A DNA stretch of 64,000 bases, taken from contig CALFCF010000015.1 of NCBI GenBank assembly GCA_937951345.1, positions 1 to 64,000 on the forward strand, in the 5' to 3' direction. Source of the stretch: an uncultured Granulosicoccaceae bacterium (GTDB lineage: Bacteria; Pseudomonadota; Gammaproteobacteria; Granulosicoccales; Granulosicoccaceae). This document shows positions 63,960 to 64,000 of the stretch, piece by piece (position 1 is the first letter of the stretch; the number at the start of each line of letters is the position of its first letter). The translations under genes and the position numbers were made by a program. The notes under the pieces are model-generated. The model saw only the letters and a list, made by a program, of their open reading frames with translations, had not been told where the DNA came from and made no database searches.

Positions 63960-64000
63960 GGTTATGCTCCTTTTCGTAAGGTTTATCGAATAAAAAAATT

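Overview
The window looks like chromosome from a marine, metabolically versatile gammaproteobacterium. This is an inference from gene content: csrA, a long E. coli-type argG, a TRAP transporter, a DMSP demethylase, polyamine and aromatic-acid catabolism, and many CoA-dependent enzymes. Almost all of the window is ordinary single-copy metabolic genes in short operons. I see no rRNA, tRNA, CRISPR, prophage or conjugative genes. DNA-binding regulators are nearly absent (one ArsR protein).

Layout. Positions 1-8000 (minus strand) form an aerobic benzoate module: a TRAP transporter (dctPQM type), benzoate-CoA ligase, an alpha/beta hydrolase, a DUF309 protein, an aldehyde dehydrogenase and the start of boxC, which runs off the left edge. 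Then come rpe (8.2-8.9 kb) and a secreted repeat protein (9.3-10.9 kb). Positions 11.4-14.1 kb hold an AruI-like ThDP enzyme and a DapA-like aldolase. Positions 14.2-19.5 kb (plus) hold nicotinamidase, DUF2237, flavin reductase, Ldh2-type dehydrogenase, a 2OG-Fe(II) oxygenase and quinone oxidoreductase. Positions 19.65-20.06 kb (minus) hold an exported thioredoxin-like gene whose first active-site Cys codon is UGA. Positions 20.4-28.8 kb are rich in polyamine and amino-acid handling: RhtA-like and LysE-like exporters, acetylpolyamine amidohydrolase, PotF-like binding protein, threonine dehydratase-like enzyme, metallophosphoesterase, PuuA-like glutamine synthetase and a GGCT-like protein. Positions 28.8-35.9 kb hold a split AtuA pair, an EamA transporter, a CitE-like lyase, a second ThDP enzyme and argG. 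Positions 36-44.5 kb hold a formamidase-like hydrolase, csrA, a TPR-like protein, an M20 amidohydrolase, an aromatic amino-acid decarboxylase, dmdA and guanine deaminase. Positions 45.5-56 kb hold a Tat-exported aldo/keto reductase, CaiB-like CoA-transferase, methyltransferase, metallophosphoesterase, S9 peptidase, ArsR regulator, lipoprotein, peroxiredoxin, SRPBCC/GyrI-like protein and mercaptopyruvate sulfurtransferase. Positions 56-60.6 kb hold a CoA-transferase/IpdAB-like pair and a possible meta-cleavage set (VOC dioxygenase-like, 2-keto-4-pentenoate hydratase, HAD). Positions 61-64 kb hold a DUF3592 membrane protein and a secreted spondin/CHRD protein.

The most interesting signal is at 19651-20064 (minus). 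A single in-frame UGA sits exactly at the first Cys of a W-C-S-T-C thioredoxin motif. It is followed 26 nt later by a 7-bp hairpin whose 5-nt loop has G in second position, which fits the bacterial SECIS pattern. This is a candidate selenocysteine thioredoxin that normal gene calling would truncate or drop. Other notable signals are a 140-bp IS5-type MITE (50031-50170) in which two convergent genes end, with a solo end of the same family at 20223; an orphan arsenic-type ArsR with a perfect inverted repeat abutting its start; a 24-bp palindrome and a long plus-strand hairpin in the 1-kb gap at 44.5-45.5 kb; and short tandem duplications (10-22 bp units) scattered through spacers and gene termini.
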